Part shown: positions 1-6,463 of the stretch, one piece after another
Layout: each line of letters begins with the position of its first letter
Position numbering within the stretch: the first letter of the stretch is position 1
Source of the DNA: Acetobacteraceae bacterium
GTDB lineage: Bacteria; Pseudomonadota; Alphaproteobacteria; Acetobacterales; Acetobacteraceae
Direction of reading: 5' to 3'
DNA: 6,581 bases
NCBI GenBank assembly: GCA_025356735.1
Contig: JANXRT010000387.1
Location: 1-6,581, forward strand
Program-made: the position numbers and the translations under genes
Notes under the pieces: generated by a model
Told to the model about the DNA's origin: nothing
The model's input: the letters and a program-made list of their open reading frames with translations, nothing else
Databases searched by the model: none

Positions 1-393
1 GCAATTCGGGTTGGCGATGATGCCCTTTTTCGTGAACTGGCGCAGATGGTGCGGATTGACCTCCGGCACCACTAGCGGCACGTCGGGGTCCATGCGGAAC
101 TGGCTGGTGTTGTCGATCACGACGCAGCCCGCGGCCGCAGCGCGGGGCGCATGAATCGCCGAGACCGCCGCGCCGGGGCTGAACAAGCCGATATCCCAAC
201 CCGAAAAATTAAAGGTATCGACGTTCTTCACCGTCAGCACCTTCTTGTCGCCGAACGAGATCTCGCTGCCGGTGGACCGGGCGGAAGCGAGCGCCACCAC
301 CTCGTCCGCCGGGAACTTGCGCTCCAGCAGGGTTTTGATGATTTCGCGCCCGACCGCCCCGGTGGCGCCGACAACCGCGACCCTGTAGCCCAT
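1..393 (-). CDS. asd: Aspartate-semialdehyde dehydrogenase, N-terminal part (cut by window edge)
   Basis: This enzyme makes L-aspartate 4-semialdehyde from aspartyl phosphate with NADPH, the branch-point step to lysine/diaminopimelate, threonine and methionine, in the cytoplasm. The 131 visible codons, translated from the reverse strand, begin MGYRVAVVGATGAVG, with the Rossmann glycines of GATGAVG at residues 9-15. They continue through SPGAAVSAIHAP and VVIDNTSQFRMDPDVPLVVP to IIANPNC. The cysteine of NPNC, residue 131, is the family's catalytic nucleophile, and its codon is the last one in the window. The ATG at 393 is supported by AGGAG at 401-405, 7 bases upstream. The remaining C-terminal part, over half of a typical protein of about 340 residues, lies outside the window. 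The NTF2-like gene lies 91 bases upstream on the same strand, so co-transcription is possible but not shown. The family is very secure. Everything beyond C131 is unseen. Confidence 0.96.
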   Translation of the reverse strand, partial: MGYRVAVVGATGAVGREIIKTLLERKFPADEVVALASARSTGSEISFGDKKVLTVKNVDTFNFSGWDIGLFSPGAAVSAIHAPRAAAAGCVVIDNTSQFRMDPDVPLVVPEVNPHHLRQFTKKGIIANPNC

Positions 394-484
394 CGTCGTT
401 CTCCTGCTTTCCCGCGGTGCAAGCGTTAGCGAAGGGTTTTGCGCGCGGCAAGGCTTTCCGCCGCAGGGCAGCGTCTCATGCCTC

Positions 485-877
485 CTACTCGGCCCAGCTG
501 GATCGGCCCTGGATGGCCCAGCGTTCGTTCACATAGGTCACGATATATAAAGACTTATAGTGTCCGATCACGCTGCCGTCGTCGCGGTAGCGGGTGAACT
601 GGACCCGGAAATGGACCTTGTCGGGTCCGGCGTCGATCGGCTCGACATAGTCCCATTCGCTGCGGCCCCATCCGGCCGATTGGCCCTGACTGGCCCAGAC
701 CAGATTCCGGTAGTCGTCCGGCGTTTGCATCACCGTCACCGTGCCGCTGTGAAAGCGCGCGTGCGGGAAGTGGAACCAGCGGCTTTTGATCGCCGCCTCG
801 TCGCGCGCGTTGAAGGCGGCCATGAACCCGTCCATCGCCGCGCGGGCGTCGGCGACCGCCTTGTCATCGTCCTGCAT
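485..877 (-). CDS. NTF2/SnoaL-like small protein of unknown function
   Basis: This 130-residue soluble protein has the size and pattern of a single NTF2-like (SnoaL/DUF4440-type) alpha+beta barrel. It opens with an N-terminal amphipathic helix region (residues about 5-30, ending AAFNARDEAAI). Next come a W-x-F-P-H-A-R segment (WFHFPHARFHSG, about 34-45) and later strands VHFRVQFTRYRDDGS and HYKSLYIVTYVNERWAIQGR typical of the fold's curved sheet. I see no signal peptide or membrane segment. NTF2-like folds include enzymes, ligand-binding proteins and structural modules, and nothing here identifies a substrate. The ATG at 877 has a good ribosome site, AAGGAG at 885-890, 7 bases upstream. The gene is divergent from mmsA and upstream of asd on the same strand. 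The fold is an inference from pattern. That it is a real gene is well supported by the ribosome site and protein-like composition. Confidence 0.85.
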   Translation of the reverse strand: MQDDDKAVADARAAMDGFMAAFNARDEAAIKSRWFHFPHARFHSGTVTVMQTPDDYRNLVWASQGQSAGWGRSEWDYVEPIDAGPDKVHFRVQFTRYRDDGSVIGHYKSLYIVTYVNERWAIQGRSSWAE

Positions 878-969
878 CGGGTTTCTCCTTCAGGGTCCGC
901 AGCCACTCTATGCGCGCGGAAAAAATTCGTCTTTACCTGTGGCGACGCAAATCCTCGGAGGGAACCGCC
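878..969. promoter_or_regulatory. Divergent intergenic region between the NTF2-like gene and mmsA
   Basis: These 92 bases separate two divergently read genes, so they should hold the start signals for both. Both ribosome sites are here: AAGGAG (minus strand, 885-890) and GGAGGGA (plus strand, 957-963). The middle is relatively AT-rich around GGAAAAAATTCGTCTTTACC (918-937). I do not see a convincing sigma-70 -35/-10 pair on either strand. The best minus-strand candidate, TTGCGT with AATTTT at 17 bases spacing, is weak. No clear operator palindrome was found. The promoter role is inferred from position only. Confidence 0.5.
957..963 (+). promoter_or_regulatory. Ribosome binding site that fixes the mmsA start
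   Basis: GGAGGGA lies 6 bases before the ATG at 970. The same frame is open upstream to an ATG at 910, but that would add 20 residues rich in Arg, Lys and Trp with no resemblance to the family's N-terminus. The strong ribosome site and the family-like beginning (MLEKSDQATQIGHFINGAP) both favour 970. Confidence 0.85.
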
Positions 970-2487
970 ATGCTTGAGAAATCCGACCAGGCCACGCAGA
1001 TCGGGCACTTCATCAACGGCGCGCCGATCGCCGGCGCCAGCGGCCGAACCTCGCCGGTCTACAACCCCGCCACCGGCGAGGTCAGCGGCCACGTGGCGCT
1101 GGCCAACGAGGCCGAGATCGAGGCGACCGTCGCCGCCGCCCGCGCCGCCTGGCCGGCCTGGGCCGCGACCCCACCGCTGCGACGCGCCCGCGTGATGTTC
1201 AAGTTCAAGGAGCTTCTGGAGCGCGACCGCAAAGAGCTTTCCGCCATCGTCACCGCCGAGCACGGCAAGGTGCTGTCGGACGCCGACGGCGAGGTCCAGC
1301 GCGGCATGGAGGTGGTCGAGTTCGCCTGCGGCATTCCCCATTTATTGAAGGGCGAGTTCACCGAGTCGGTCGGCACCGGCATCGATGCGTGGTCGGTGCG
1401 CCAGCCGCTCGGCGTCGTCGCCGGCATCACGCCGTTCAATTTCCCGATCATGGTGCCGCTGTGGATGATCCCGGTGGCGCTCGCCACCGGCAACTGCTTC
1501 ATCCTCAAGCCATCTGAGAAGGACCCGTCCGCCGGCCTCAAGATCGCCGCGTTGCTGGCCGAGGCAGGCCTGCCGCCGGGCGTGTTCAGCGTGCTGCAGG
1601 GCGATCGCACCGCGGTCGAGGGATTGCTGGCCCACCCCGACATCCAGGCGGTAAGCTTCGTCGGTTCGACCCCCGTGGCCCAGGCGATCTATCGCGGCGG
1701 CACGGCTTCCGGCAAGCGCGTGCAGGCATTAGGCGGGGCCAAGAACCATCTGGTGGTGATGCCCGACGCCGACCTCGACGAGGCCGCCGACGCGCTGATG
1801 GGTGCGGCGTATGGCTCCGCAGGGGAGCGCTGCATGGCGATCTCGGTCGCCGTCGCGGTGGGCGACTCCGCCGACAAGCTGATCTCGAAGCTGGAGCCGC
1901 GGGTGCGCGCGCTGCGCATCGGCCCCGGCACCGATCCGGAGGCCGAGATGGGCCCGCTGGTGACCCGCGAGCATCGCGACCGCGTTTCCGGTTACATCGG
2001 CATCGGCGAGAAGGAGGGCGCCAAGCTGGTGGTCGATGGCCGCGGGGTCACGCTGCAGGGCTACGAGGACGGCTTCTTCATCGGCGGCACCCTGTTCGAC
2101 AACGTCACCACCGACATGCGTATTTACCAGGAGGAAATCTTCGGCCCGGTGCTGGCGGTGGTCCGCACGCCCGACATGGCCGGCGCGATGCGGATGATCA
2201 ACGACCATGCCTTCGGCAACGGCGTTTCGTTGTTCACCGCCGACGGCGGTGCCGCGCGCGACTTCGCCAACGGCATCCAGGTCGGCATGGTCGGCATCAA
2301 CATCCCGATTCCGGTGCCGATGGCGTTCCACAGCTTTGGGGGATGGAAGCAGTCGATGTTCGGCGACCACCACATGCATGGGCCCGAAGGCGTGCGTTTC
2401 TACACCCGCTACAAGGCGGTCACCCAGCGTTGGCCGAAAGGTGCGCGGCGGGGCGCCGAGTTCACGATGCCGACGCTCGGCCGTTAG
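970..2487 (+). CDS. mmsA: Methylmalonate-semialdehyde dehydrogenase (CoA-acylating)
   Basis: This NAD-dependent, CoA-acylating aldehyde dehydrogenase converts methylmalonate semialdehyde to propionyl-CoA (and malonate semialdehyde to acetyl-CoA) in valine or myo-inositol breakdown. The protein is 505 residues, the family's normal size. The nucleophile is Cys288 in GSAGERCMA and the oxyanion Asn157 is in TPFNFP. Cofactor-site residues are K180 in LKPSEKDP, G232-S233 in FVGSTP and E389 in EEIFGPV. Where hydrolytic aldehyde dehydrogenases carry the general base (E of ELGG), this protein has A253 in QALGGAKNH, as expected for a CoA-dependent member. Arginines R111 (GEVQRG) and R287, next to the nucleophile, fit the two invariant arginines described for the Bacillus subtilis enzyme. 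The C-terminus FYTRYKAVTQRWP is also family-typical. No other valine or inositol gene is visible nearby, so the substrate route is undecided. The TAG stop abuts the next gene's GTG. An iolA label would be equally valid. Confidence 0.95.
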   Translation: MLEKSDQATQIGHFINGAPIAGASGRTSPVYNPATGEVSGHVALANEAEIEATVAAARAAWPAWAATPPLRRARVMFKFKELLERDRKELSAIVTAEHGKVLSDADGEVQRGMEVVEFACGIPHLLKGEFTESVGTGIDAWSVRQPLGVVAGITPFNFPIMVPLWMIPVALATGNCFILKPSEKDPSAGLKIAALLAEAGLPPGVFSVLQGDRTAVEGLLAHPDIQAVSFVGSTPVAQAIYRGGTASGKRVQALGGAKNHLVVMPDADLDEAADALMGAAYGSAGERCMAISVAVAVGDSADKLISKLEPRVRALRIGPGTDPEAEMGPLVTREHRDRVSGYIGIGEKEGAKLVVDGRGVTLQGYEDGFFIGGTLFDNVTTDMRIYQEEIFGPVLAVVRTPDMAGAMRMINDHAFGNGVSLFTADGGAARDFANGIQVGMVGINIPIPVPMAFHSFGGWKQSMFGDHHMHGPEGVRFYTRYKAVTQRWPKGARRGAEFTMPTLGR

Positions 2488-3777
2488 GTGGAGATCGCTC
2501 CGGCCGATCAGGTCAAGCAGCCGGAGCGGCCAAAACTGCTGCAGGTGATGGGTCCCGGGCTGATCACCGGGGCCTCGGACGACGATCCCAGCGGCATCGC
2601 CACCTACTCCCAGGCCGGTGCCCAGTTCGGCTACGAGCTGGGCTGGACCCTGCTGCTGACCTATCCGCTGATGTGCGCCATCCAGCAGATCAGCGCCGAG
2701 ATCGGCCGCGTCACCGGCCAGGGCCTCGCCGGCAACCTGCGCGAGCACTATCCGCGCTGGCTGCTCTTCGGCGTCGTCCTCCTGCTCATCGTCGCCAACA
2801 CGATCAACATCGGCGCCGACCTCGGCGCCATGGCGGCGGCGCTGAACCTGCTGGTTGGCGGGCCAACCTTGCTGTTCGTCGCGGTGTTCGCGGCGATATC
2901 AGTGGGGCTCGAAATCTTCCTGCGCTACTCCCGATACGTCACGGTCCTGAAGTGGCTGACCCTGTCGCTGTTCGCCTATGTCGGCACGGTGTTCGTGGTC
3001 GGCGTGCCGTGGGGCGAGGTCGCCTGGCACCTGGTGGTGCCGCACGTCTCGCTGACGGCGGACTACCTCACCGTGGTTGTCGCGGTGTTCGGCACCACCA
3101 TCAGCCCGTACCTGTTCTTCTGGCAGGCCGGCGAGGAGGTCGAGGAGGCGCGGGAGCGGCCGGGTGCCAGGCCGTTGCGGGACGCGCCAGCGCAGGCCCC
3201 GGCGGAATTCCAGCGCATCCGCATCGACACCTATGTCGGCATGGGCTTCTCCAACCTGATCGCGCTGTTCATCGTGCTGACCACCGCGGCGACCTTGCAC
3301 GCACACGGCATCACCGACATCCAGACCTCGTCGCAGGCGGCCGAGGCGCTGCGGCCGCTGGCCGGGAAATTCGCCTTCACCGTGTTCGCGCTCGGCATCA
3401 TCGGCACCGGGCTGCTGGCGCTGCCGGTGCTGGCCGGATCGGCCGCCTTCGCAATCGGCGAGGCGCTGGACTGGCCGGTCGGTCTCGCGCGAAAGCCGCA
3501 GCAGGCACGCGCCTTCTACGCCACCATCGCCGCCGCCACGGTAATCGGCGCGCTGCTTAACTTCGTGGCGCTCGACCCGGTCAAGGCGCTGTTCTGGAGC
3601 GCGGTGCTGAACGGCGTGGTCGCCGTGCCGGTGATGGTGATGATGCTGCTGATGGCGGTGCGATCGAAGGTGATGGGCAAGTTCGTGCTGGGCCCGACGC
3701 TCAAATGGATGGGCTGGCTAGCGACGGCGGTGATGGCACTGGCGGCATTCGGCATGTTTGCAACTTGGGGGAGCTAA
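2488..3777 (+). CDS. Nramp (SLC11)-family divalent metal transporter, non-canonical motif type
   Basis: This 429-residue inner-membrane protein has about eleven hydrophobic segments and the LeuT-like Nramp layout. Helix 1 carries GPGLITGASDDDPSGIATYS (22-41), where canonical Nramps have DPGN. The aspartate (D33) is kept but the asparagine position is G36. Helix 6 reads GTTISPYLFFWQAGEE (202-217) where canonical proteins read ATVMPHNLYLH, so the metal-binding methionine is S206 and the histidines are Y208 and Q213. This variant is shared by a widespread bacterial group annotated as Nramp-like. Related SLC11 members with altered sites include magnesium transporters (NRMTs), so preference for a hard ion such as Mg2+ or Mn2+ is possible, but it is inference. 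Residues 216-246 form a charged, proline-rich cytosolic loop. The GTG directly follows the mmsA stop with no ribosome site before it. The later ATG at 2548 would cut into helix 1, so GTG is preferred. Coupling to mmsA is likely. Confidence 0.9.
   Translation: MEIAPADQVKQPERPKLLQVMGPGLITGASDDDPSGIATYSQAGAQFGYELGWTLLLTYPLMCAIQQISAEIGRVTGQGLAGNLREHYPRWLLFGVVLLLIVANTINIGADLGAMAAALNLLVGGPTLLFVAVFAAISVGLEIFLRYSRYVTVLKWLTLSLFAYVGTVFVVGVPWGEVAWHLVVPHVSLTADYLTVVVAVFGTTISPYLFFWQAGEEVEEARERPGARPLRDAPAQAPAEFQRIRIDTYVGMGFSNLIALFIVLTTAATLHAHGITDIQTSSQAAEALRPLAGKFAFTVFALGIIGTGLLALPVLAGSAAFAIGEALDWPVGLARKPQQARAFYATIAAATVIGALLNFVALDPVKALFWSAVLNGVVAVPVMVMMLLMAVRSKVMGKFVLGPTLKWMGWLATAVMALAAFGMFATWGS
3767..3773 (+). 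promoter_or_regulatory. Ribosome binding site supporting the TTG start of the CPBP gene
   Basis: GGGGGAG lies at the very end of the transporter gene, four bases (CTAA) before the TTG at 3778, and overlaps the transporter's last codons. It supports this rare start codon, because the first in-frame ATG is only at 4132, past two likely membrane segments. Another in-frame TTG at 3829 has no comparable site. Confidence 0.7.
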
Positions 3778-4578
3778 TTGGCACAGGCGGAGTTGGGGGC
3801 CACACCGGCTGTTGATCCGGAACCAGCCTTGACTGAATCGGCCGCAGAAAGTCCCGCCCAGCTCCTATGGCTTGCTTTCGCTTGGCTGCTGGCCGTGGTG
3901 TTAAGCGGCATTCCCGTTGCATTTGTTACTTTTGTAGCGACGCGCGTTTACAGCGCCGTTGCTCTTGCCCGTGGCAGCGAGGCTTTGACGCTGGATCCTA
4001 GTGTTCGCGGGCTGCTATTTATCGTCGGGCTAGATTTGATGATGCTGCTGGCTGTTCGAAGGCGAGCAAAGATTGTGGGCCAAGGGGATCGGATCGCGGG
4101 TGTTGGCGGCGGTCCCATACGGCGCCCGGCCATGCTAATAGCGCTTTCTACCCTAGGCCTTGTTGGCGTGCTCGTCTGGTCAGTCACGCTCAGTCGATGG
4201 CTGCCGCCGCCTCAGCCATTTGCCAAGCTGGTTTCTCGTGTCCACACCACCGGTGGCATGCTGCAATTCGCCTCGCTGGCGATCCTCGTCGGGTTGGTGC
4301 CGCTTAGCGAGGAGCTGTTCTTTCGTGGTTGGTTATGGACAGGGTTGCGAAAGCATTGGGGGGTGTTGCCAGTGATGCTGGCCACCACGCTGCCATGGCT
4401 GCTGATCCACATGCCAGATGGCCTGACGCGCCCGCTATTTCTGCTGCCAAGTGCGATACTGTTCAATCTGGCACGACATCTTTGCGGTGGGGTCCGGGCC
4501 TCGATTGTGGTCCACGTGCTGAACAACCTGATGGCACTTGGGTTGCCGATGCTTGTTCTCTGGCTTGGAAATGGCTGA
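3778..4578 (+). CDS. CPBP-family intramembrane glutamic endopeptidase-like protein
   Basis: This 266-residue polytopic membrane protein belongs to the CPBP (Rce1/Abi, PF02517) family. The first signature is SEELFFRG with E178, E179 and R183 (the EExxxR motif). The second is LPWLLIHM with H211, where the usual phenylalanine before the histidine is a tryptophan. The third is HVLNN with H246 and N250. These are the residues that place the general base and oxyanion hole in the Rce1-type glutamic protease site, so activity is plausible. The substrate is unknown; family members process prenylated proteins, bacteriocins or anti-sigma factors. The N-terminus (1-20) is soluble, followed by hydrophobic segments near 24-54, 77-94, 117-140, and several more around the catalytic motifs. 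The gene starts with TTG directly after the transporter's TAA stop. Sample lines here have 50-63% G+C against about 75% in a sampled transporter line, with many T- or A-ending codons, suggesting a separate origin. The family call is secure. Confidence 0.9.
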   Translation: MAQAELGATPAVDPEPALTESAAESPAQLLWLAFAWLLAVVLSGIPVAFVTFVATRVYSAVALARGSEALTLDPSVRGLLFIVGLDLMMLLAVRRRAKIVGQGDRIAGVGGGPIRRPAMLIALSTLGLVGVLVWSVTLSRWLPPPQPFAKLVSRVHTTGGMLQFASLAILVGLVPLSEELFFRGWLWTGLRKHWGVLPVMLATTLPWLLIHMPDGLTRPLFLLPSAILFNLARHLCGGVRASIVVHVLNNLMALGLPMLVLWLGNG

Positions 4579-4601
4579 TTCTTGCTCTGAAGTCGCGCAC
4601 A

Positions 4602-5414
4602 TCAATCCCACGCCGGATGAAAACCCGGATTGACGAAGCGCTGATCCTTTGGAAGGGACGCAATCGCCGCTCGGTCGGTATCGTCCAGCGTCACCTTCAG
4701 CGCGGCGAAGTTCTCGATCTGGTTGCGGGCGCTTTTGGCTTTGGGAATGACCCCTACATTGTCTTGATCAAGCAGCCATCTCAACGCCACCTGCGCTGAT
4801 GTAGCGCCATGTTTGCGCCCGATCTCGATCAGCGTCGGATTATCGGCCAATCGGCCCTGAGCCAAGGGCACGTGCGCCACGACCGCCATCTCGTGGATGC
4901 GAGCAAAATCCAGCACCGCGGACTGGTCTCGCAGCACATGGTATTCCACCTGATCGACGACGATCGGCGCGCCGATTTCCTCAACGGCTTGGCGCAGCAA
5001 CGCAGTCGGGAAGTTGCACACCCCGAGATGACGGGCGCGACCCTCCTGTTGGAAGCGGATCATCTGGCCCAAGGCGGCCGGCAGGTCCATGTCCGGATGC
5101 GGCCAGTGGATCATGTAAAGATCAACATGATCGGTGCGTAGCTTTTCCAGGCTGGCCGACATCGCGTCGCGCATCGCCGCCGGCGCCAGGCTCTGCCACC
5201 AGACCTTGGTCGTCAGGTGAATCTCGTCCCGAGGCACGCCGCTGTTTGCCAGCGCGGCGCCGACCTCGGCCTCGTTGCCGTACATCTGGGCCGTGTCGAT
5301 GTGCCGGTAGCCGATGCCGAGGGCGCTTTCGACCGCCGCCTGGCATTCGGCGCCGACCATCCGGTAGGTGCCGAAACCCAGCTTCGGCATTCGTAGGCCC
5401 TGCATCGTGATCAT
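4602..5414 (-). CDS. Aldo/keto reductase, DkgB-like
   Basis: This 270-residue cytosolic NADPH-dependent oxidoreductase has the (beta/alpha)8-barrel aldo/keto reductase signatures. The catalytic tetrad is D40 and Y45 in GYRHIDTAQMYGNE, K70 in LTTKVWW, and H103 in YMIHWPHP. The cofactor-binding loop IPKAKSARNQIENF lies towards the C-terminus. The KLRTDHVDLYMIHWP segment and the ending in PAWD closely recall Escherichia coli DkgB, which reduces 2,5-diketo-D-gluconate and also methylglyoxal and other aldehydes. Physiological substrate cannot be read from sequence in this family, so I give no symbol. The ATG at 5414 overlaps the WD40 gene's TGA as ATGA, indicating translational coupling. A second in-frame ATG at 5405 would remove only three residues, and the ribosome site before either is weak. 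The stop lies 23 bases from the convergent CPBP gene, with no visible terminator. Confidence 0.93.
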   Translation of the reverse strand: MITMQGLRMPKLGFGTYRMVGAECQAAVESALGIGYRHIDTAQMYGNEAEVGAALANSGVPRDEIHLTTKVWWQSLAPAAMRDAMSASLEKLRTDHVDLYMIHWPHPDMDLPAALGQMIRFQQEGRARHLGVCNFPTALLRQAVEEIGAPIVVDQVEYHVLRDQSAVLDFARIHEMAVVAHVPLAQGRLADNPTLIEIGRKHGATSAQVALRWLLDQDNVGVIPKAKSARNQIENFAALKVTLDDTDRAAIASLPKDQRFVNPGFHPAWD

Positions 5415-6460
5415 CGCGAGCTACCCGGCTGCCTGGCAAAATCGACCAATCCGGCAAATCCCGTCTCGGTGCCGAGCGCCAGCCATCTTCCGTCCGGGCT
5501 CCAGGCCAGTGCGGACACGGCACCCTGGCCAGGCGGCGCCACCGGCAGGATGCGCGACGATCCGATGTCGGCCAGCACGACCAATCCGTCCGCGAAGCCG
5601 CCGGCGACGTGGTCCTGCTGCGGGTGGGACGCGACCCGGGTGCAGGTGATGCCGTCGCCGCCGGCCAGCTCCATCGGCTGCTTGCCCATCGGGCCGCCGC
5701 CATGGAACGGCCACAGCACCATGGCATCCGAGCCGCTGGAGGCCAGCCACTTGCCGCCGCGGGTGAACGACATCGATTCCGTCTTGGCCGGGTAGCCGCT
5801 CATCCGCATGTGCTTTTCCTCGGGGAGCTTCCAGCCATGCAGCGAGTTCTCCTGCATCGCCGTCACTACCGCATCGCCGTCGGGGTGCAGGATCAGGCCG
5901 GTGTGGCTGCCTTTCCATTCCAGCAGCCGTGGGCTGTCCACTTTGGCGGCGACGAACCAAAGCGTGGCGCCGTTATAGTGTGAGGCGGCGACCCGCTTGC
6001 CCTTGGCGTCGAACGCCAGGCCGGTGACGGCGGAGGGATGCTCCAGCACCTTCAGCCGCGTGCCGGCGGCATCGAACACGTGCACTCGCTTGCCAACCGC
6101 GCACGCCAGCAGGCCCTTGGGGCCAGGATGGACGGCGATTTGCTCGACCCATTTCATGCCGAACTTTTCGATGTTCGAAACGCTGCCATCGCTTCCGGTG
6201 CGGCAGAACCGGCCATCGTCGCCGCCGGTGACGAAGCCGCCCGGCCCGCAATCGGCCGCCAGGGCCAACGCGGCGCCGTCATGCACGGACACTTCCCGCC
6301 AGGTTTCCGGTTCGGCGATGTCGACCAGCCGCATCGTGCCATCGCCCAGCGCGAAGGCCGCCATGGTGCCGGTGCGATCGAAGGCGGCGCCGACCACGAA
6401 GGCGTCCAGCGTACGACGAATACCGCGAGATTCGAGCAGGAAGTCGGCCGTGTCGCTCAC
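5411..6460 (-). CDS. WD40-repeat beta-propeller protein, partner of a COG0523 GTPase
   Basis: This 349-residue protein is built almost entirely of WD40-like repeats. Blade-type units are seen near residues 20-47, 60-88, 103-131, 143-170, 185-211, 226-251, 270-298 and 314-341, with repeat hallmarks such as AWSPDGRWLALG (319-330) and LILHPDGDAVVT (189-200). Seven blades closed by mixed terminal strands would fit. There is no signal peptide or membrane segment, so it is probably cytosolic. The most distinctive stretch is TAMQENSLHGWKL (200-212) followed by HMRMSGYPAK (217-226). It is not generic WD40 sequence, and I recall similar stretches in alphaproteobacterial proteins beside COG0523 GTPases. 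WD40 propellers are usually protein-binding scaffolds, so a role with the upstream GTPase is inferred. The start is GTG, three bases after the GTPase stop, with AGGGG immediately before it. The stop overlaps the reductase start. Biochemical function is unknown. Confidence 0.88.
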   Translation of the reverse strand: MSDTADFLLESRGIRRTLDAFVVGAAFDRTGTMAAFALGDGTMRLVDIAEPETWREVSVHDGAALALAADCGPGGFVTGGDDGRFCRTGSDGSVSNIEKFGMKWVEQIAVHPGPKGLLACAVGKRVHVFDAAGTRLKVLEHPSAVTGLAFDAKGKRVAASHYNGATLWFVAAKVDSPRLLEWKGSHTGLILHPDGDAVVTAMQENSLHGWKLPEEKHMRMSGYPAKTESMSFTRGGKWLASSGSDAMVLWPFHGGGPMGKQPMELAGGDGITCTRVASHPQQDHVAGGFADGLVVLADIGSSRILPVAPPGQGAVSALAWSPDGRWLALGTETGFAGLVDFARQPGSSR

Positions 6461-6463
6461 CCC

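Noticed and set aside
445..464. Inverted repeat GCGGC...GCCGC between the NTF2-like gene and asd, a possible terminator
   Set aside because: The 5-bp stem has a 10-base loop and no T-run follows on either strand. In GC-rich DNA such a repeat is expected by chance.
892..945. Weak minus-strand promoter candidate (TTGCGT, 17-base gap, AATTTT) for the NTF2-like gene
   Set aside because: The -10 match is poor and no independent support exists, so it is mentioned only under the intergenic region and not called as a promoter.
910..969. Upstream ATG at 910 giving a 20-residue longer MmsA
   Set aside because: The strong GGAGGGA site sits just before the ATG at 970, and the extra residues do not resemble the family's N-terminus or a targeting signal.
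560..1195. Long open frame on the plus strand over the NTF2-like gene and start of mmsA
   Set aside because: It is the reverse-strand and out-of-frame shadow of two well-supported genes; its translation is Arg/Pro/Ala-rich with no family likeness and no ribosome site.
1729..2748. 339-codon minus-strand open frame opposite mmsA and the transporter start
   Set aside because: It is antisense to recognised coding sequence, with His/Gly/Arg/Ala-rich translation typical of GC-rich shadows and no recognisable domain.
2343..3560. 405-codon plus-strand open frame overlapping mmsA and the transporter
   Set aside because: It is a frame-shifted shadow of the transporter, Arg/Gly/Ala-rich with no hydrophobic helices or motifs, while the in-frame protein is a clear Nramp-family member.
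4604..4631. Inverted repeat AATCC...GGATT with inner CCGG/CCGG near the convergent junction, a possible terminator
   Set aside because: It lies inside the reductase's final codons, the stem is short and interrupted, and there is no T-run.
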